From Algoriphagus sp. (GTDB lineage: Bacteria; Bacteroidota; Bacteroidia; Cytophagales; Cyclobacteriaceae), in contig NZ_JAQWXX010000047.1 of the NCBI RefSeq assembly GCF_029254265.1, positions 114,671 through 178,670 of the forward strand: a stretch of DNA of 64,000 nucleotides. Direction: 5' to 3'. Under the pieces are notes generated by a model that had not been told where the DNA came from, searched no databases, and saw only the letters and a list, made by a program, of their open reading frames with translations. Made by a program: the position numbers and the translations under genes. Positions 62,438 to 64,000 of the stretch are shown here, piece after piece (the first letter of the stretch is position 1; each line of letters starts with the position of its first letter).

Positions 62438-63706
62438 TTAAAGGTTCTCGTTAGCTAGATCAATATCTGAACTCGAAAAACTGTCCAGATATACCTGAGT
62501 TGTTCTGGTGTCAGCATGTCCTAGAGCTGCCGAGATCAGAGAAATCGGAGCGTTGTGATTCATCAAAACTGTTGCATACGTGTGACGTGCTGTATAAAAA
62601 GTCAGAAGCTTCACTTGCACTGCGTCATAGTTGAGGTGTTCTTTCGCCAATTTTCGTATATGGGCATTGATAACCTTTCCTCGTTGTTTTCGCACCTTAG
62701 ATTGCTGTGTCAAATTCTTCATTTGTCTTTCAGTCAGATCATCGTAAGTTCTGAACACCAGTGATTTTGCGGCAGAGTTCCTGATCTGACCAGATTCGAG
62801 TTTTTTAGAAAGGATTTCCTGTTGTTTCTCGAGAAGTCTGCCGATAGTCTCAGGTTTGATTCTGATGTTGAAAAGATCCATCGTCTTTCCTCTTGAGTAG
62901 TAGATTCTTCCCTCCACGATGTTTTTGTCCCAGCGGAGCAAACACATGTCTTTTAGATTCATCCCCTGACAGAAATAGGAAAACAGGAACATATCTCTGG
63001 ACTCCTCTACAAAAGGATTTTTGCTGAGATCCAGATTTGCCAAAACCCTCATTTCCTCCTGCTTGATGGCTTTTTTGGGTGTTCGAGCGGACTTGACTTT
63101 AAAACCCACTCTGGGATCTTCTTCAGGTTTGACCAGTTTTCTACTTATCGCTCTGCCGTACACTGCCGACATAGAGCGGAGGTAAATTCCGATTCCGTTT
63201 GTAGTCTGTCCTGACTGTACCATGAAGATGCGGAATTTCTCAAAGGTGTGTTGGCTGATCTGACGAATGGGAATCGGACGATCCTTCATGAACTTTCGGA
63301 ATTTGTTCAGTGCGTTCTCATAAGAGTCTGCCGTTCCATTACGGTTCTCTGCCCGAAGGTCTTTGATCACTGATTCCCAAAAGCTGAGAAAATTCTCACC
63401 ACTTTGAGTTGGTGATGATTCTGAGAATTCCAGAGAGAACAAATCAAAGTCGAACTCATCATGAAGGACTAGGATTTTCTTGACGATCTCTTTTGCTTTT
63501 TCCAGTAGACCTTGAACTTTCTTGTTGTCTCTTGCTCTTCCGAGGATTGACGAAGAATCTTCATCCCAGTCTTTTTCACTGATAGCTACCCCTGTCCGGA
63601 AGTAGCGACGTTTTTTGTCTGAATAAATTCGGATGACCACGGGCAATTTTCCATCTTTGGTCGGCTTCCATCTCTGGAGGATTAGGTTTGTTTGTGTGAC
63701 ACTCAT
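62438..63706 (-). CDS. Tyrosine-family site-specific integrase
   Basis: The element's integrase, 422 aa. It has an N-terminal arm-binding domain (residues about 1-90), a core-binding SAM-like domain (about 105-200) and a catalytic domain after 215. The nucleophile is Y406 in QVYLDSF, with R384 in the TARHTYAT box (second arginine) and H397 in LGHADT. The first catalytic arginine position is Q247 in FCQGMNLKDMCLLRW; some Bacteroidota integrases such as IntDOT also lack it. It lies 161 bp from attR and is transcribed away from it. Full length and likely active. Confidence 0.93.
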   Translation of the reverse strand: MSVTQTNLILQRWKPTKDGKLPVVIRIYSDKKRRYFRTGVAISEKDWDEDSSSILGRARDNKKVQGLLEKAKEIVKKILVLHDEFDFDLFSLEFSESSPTQSGENFLSFWESVIKDLRAENRNGTADSYENALNKFRKFMKDRPIPIRQISQHTFEKFRIFMVQSGQTTNGIGIYLRSMSAVYGRAISRKLVKPEEDPRVGFKVKSARTPKKAIKQEEMRVLANLDLSKNPFVEESRDMFLFSYFCQGMNLKDMCLLRWDKNIVEGRIYYSRGKTMDLFNIRIKPETIGRLLEKQQEILSKKLESGQIRNSAAKSLVFRTYDDLTERQMKNLTQQSKVRKQRGKVINAHIRKLAKEHLNYDAVQVKLLTFYTARHTYATVLMNHNAPISLISAALGHADTRTTQVYLDSFSSSDIDLANENL

Positions 63707-63782
63707 CTTTTTGTGGGTTTACCGACTCAAACATGAATCCGTATCCCTAACCGACTCCCATTAGAAGCGACGAAAAAGCGTT

Positions 63783-63807
63783 GTTTTGTCACCTTTTCGT
63801 GTCACCC
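63783..63807 (+). repeat. Right copy of the 25-bp repeat flanking the attachment sites
   Basis: GTTTTGTCACCTTTTCGTGT followed by CACCC; 22 of 25 bases match the left copy at 45545-45569. It sits between the integrase start and attR (60 bp from the repeat). An inverted repeat, CACATTT (63809-63815) with AAATGTG (63819-63825), follows it. Confidence 0.7.
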
Positions 63808-63867
63808 ACACATTTTTTAAATGTGCGGTAACTCATCTGAGTATAACGTAAATCATTGATAGTCAGA

Positions 63868-63959
63868 TTTGCATTCCAATATGGCTTCGTAGCTCAACTG
63901 AATAGAGCACCTGATTACGGCTCAGGAGGTTTCAAGTTTGAATCTTGACGAGGTCACAA
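63868..63959 (+). repeat. Right attachment repeat (attR) of the integrated element
   Basis: Perfect second copy of the 92-bp repeat. The DNA after it (from 63960) is host chromosome, including the native tRNA terminator. The upstream DNA is element sequence and lacks the TA and -33 parts of the host promoter. Confidence 0.97.
63883..63956 (+). tRNA. tRNA-Arg (anticodon ACG), right copy at attR
   Basis: Same 74-base cloverleaf as the left copy, base for base. The -7 box here reads CAGATTTG instead of TACCTTTG and no TTTG lies 19 bases upstream, so it may be silent or driven by another start. It is followed by the native terminator. Confidence 0.96.
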
Positions 63960-63987
63960 AGCTCAACTTCACGGTTGAGCTTTTTCT
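63958..63987 (+). terminator. Native terminator of tRNA-Arg
   Basis: AAAGCTCAAC (63958-63967) pairs with GTTGAGCTTT (63974-63983), followed by T residues. It overlaps the end of the right repeat by two bases. Integration has placed it after the right tRNA copy. Confidence 0.88.
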
Positions 63988-64000
63988 ATGTTTATTTAAA

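Noticed and set aside
45423..63959. The element as a prophage or a conjugative element
   Set aside because: No capsid, portal, terminase or tail gene, and no relaxase, coupling ATPase or Tra gene could be seen, so only a non-conjugative integrative island is supported.
45423..63959. CRISPR array or reverse-transcriptase-based system
   Set aside because: The only long repeats are the two attachment sites and the 25-bp pair; no spaced array and no reverse-transcriptase motif was found anywhere in the window.

Overview
The window looks like a chromosomal segment of a Bacteroidota bacterium, most likely of the order Cytophagales (Algoriphagus/Cyclobacteriaceae-like; this is inference from protein style, not a search). 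The evidence is a T9SS/gliding-type C-terminal domain protein, a 6-bladed beta-propeller lipoprotein, an ExbB/ExbD/ExbD cluster, a Bacteroidota-type three-gene succinate dehydrogenase, AT-rich DNA, weak Shine-Dalgarno sites, and promoters of the Bacteroidota form TTTG-N19/20-TAxxTTTG.

Layout 1: positions 1-45,400 are ordinary host chromosome. In order they hold a Sua5-type tRNA-modification gene and pgk; a secreted EEP-family phosphatase/nuclease; a flavin reductase-like gene; sppA, folK and fabD; a LysR regulator divergent from an SbtA-like bicarbonate permease; a DCC-family gene coupled to a large T9SS-type adhesin; sdhCAB; a secreted FAD oxidoreductase; a symporter/acetyltransferase/racemase operon; a Crp-like regulator with a beta-helix lipoprotein and a diheme cytochrome lipoprotein; ruvC; a tightly overlapping seven-gene operon (two glycosyltransferases, a small protein, a PP2C phosphatase, a polysaccharide deacetylase, a TatD nuclease and an asparaginase); tRNA-Ser(GGA); an exbB/exbD cluster; two MFS carriers flanking nnr; asnS; and rpoN.

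Layout 2: positions 45,423-63,867 are an 18,445-bp integrated element in a tRNA-Arg(ACG) gene. It is bounded by a perfect 92-bp direct repeat that contains the whole tRNA gene, so tRNA-Arg occurs at both ends. A tyrosine integrase lies next to the right repeat. The left part carries mobile-element maintenance genes: a RadC-like JAMM protein, a DUF3871 protein, a RecA-fold ATPase, a BRO-N protein, and two divergent winged-helix genes resembling RepL. I saw no relaxase, conjugation, capsid or terminase gene, so it looks like a non-conjugative integrative island.

Layout 3: the right two thirds of the element are a defence island, all on the minus strand. A type I restriction-modification system (hsdM, hsdS, hsdR) is split by an insert between hsdS and hsdR. 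The insert holds an Abi/HEPN protein, an unknown 175-aa protein, a restriction-endonuclease-like protein, a PLD-like protein 5 bp upstream of it, and a protein with an ExoX-C-like N-terminus. Upstream of hsdM are a tail-anchored protein, a uracil-DNA-glycosylase-like protein and a lipoprotein gene frameshifted in a T7 tract. The endonuclease-like/PLD-like/ExoX-C-like cassette is my best candidate for an undescribed defence module. The attachment-site architecture (split promoter, replaced terminator, 25-bp repeats near both ends) and the regulatory DNA in front of the abi gene are the most interesting non-coding signals.
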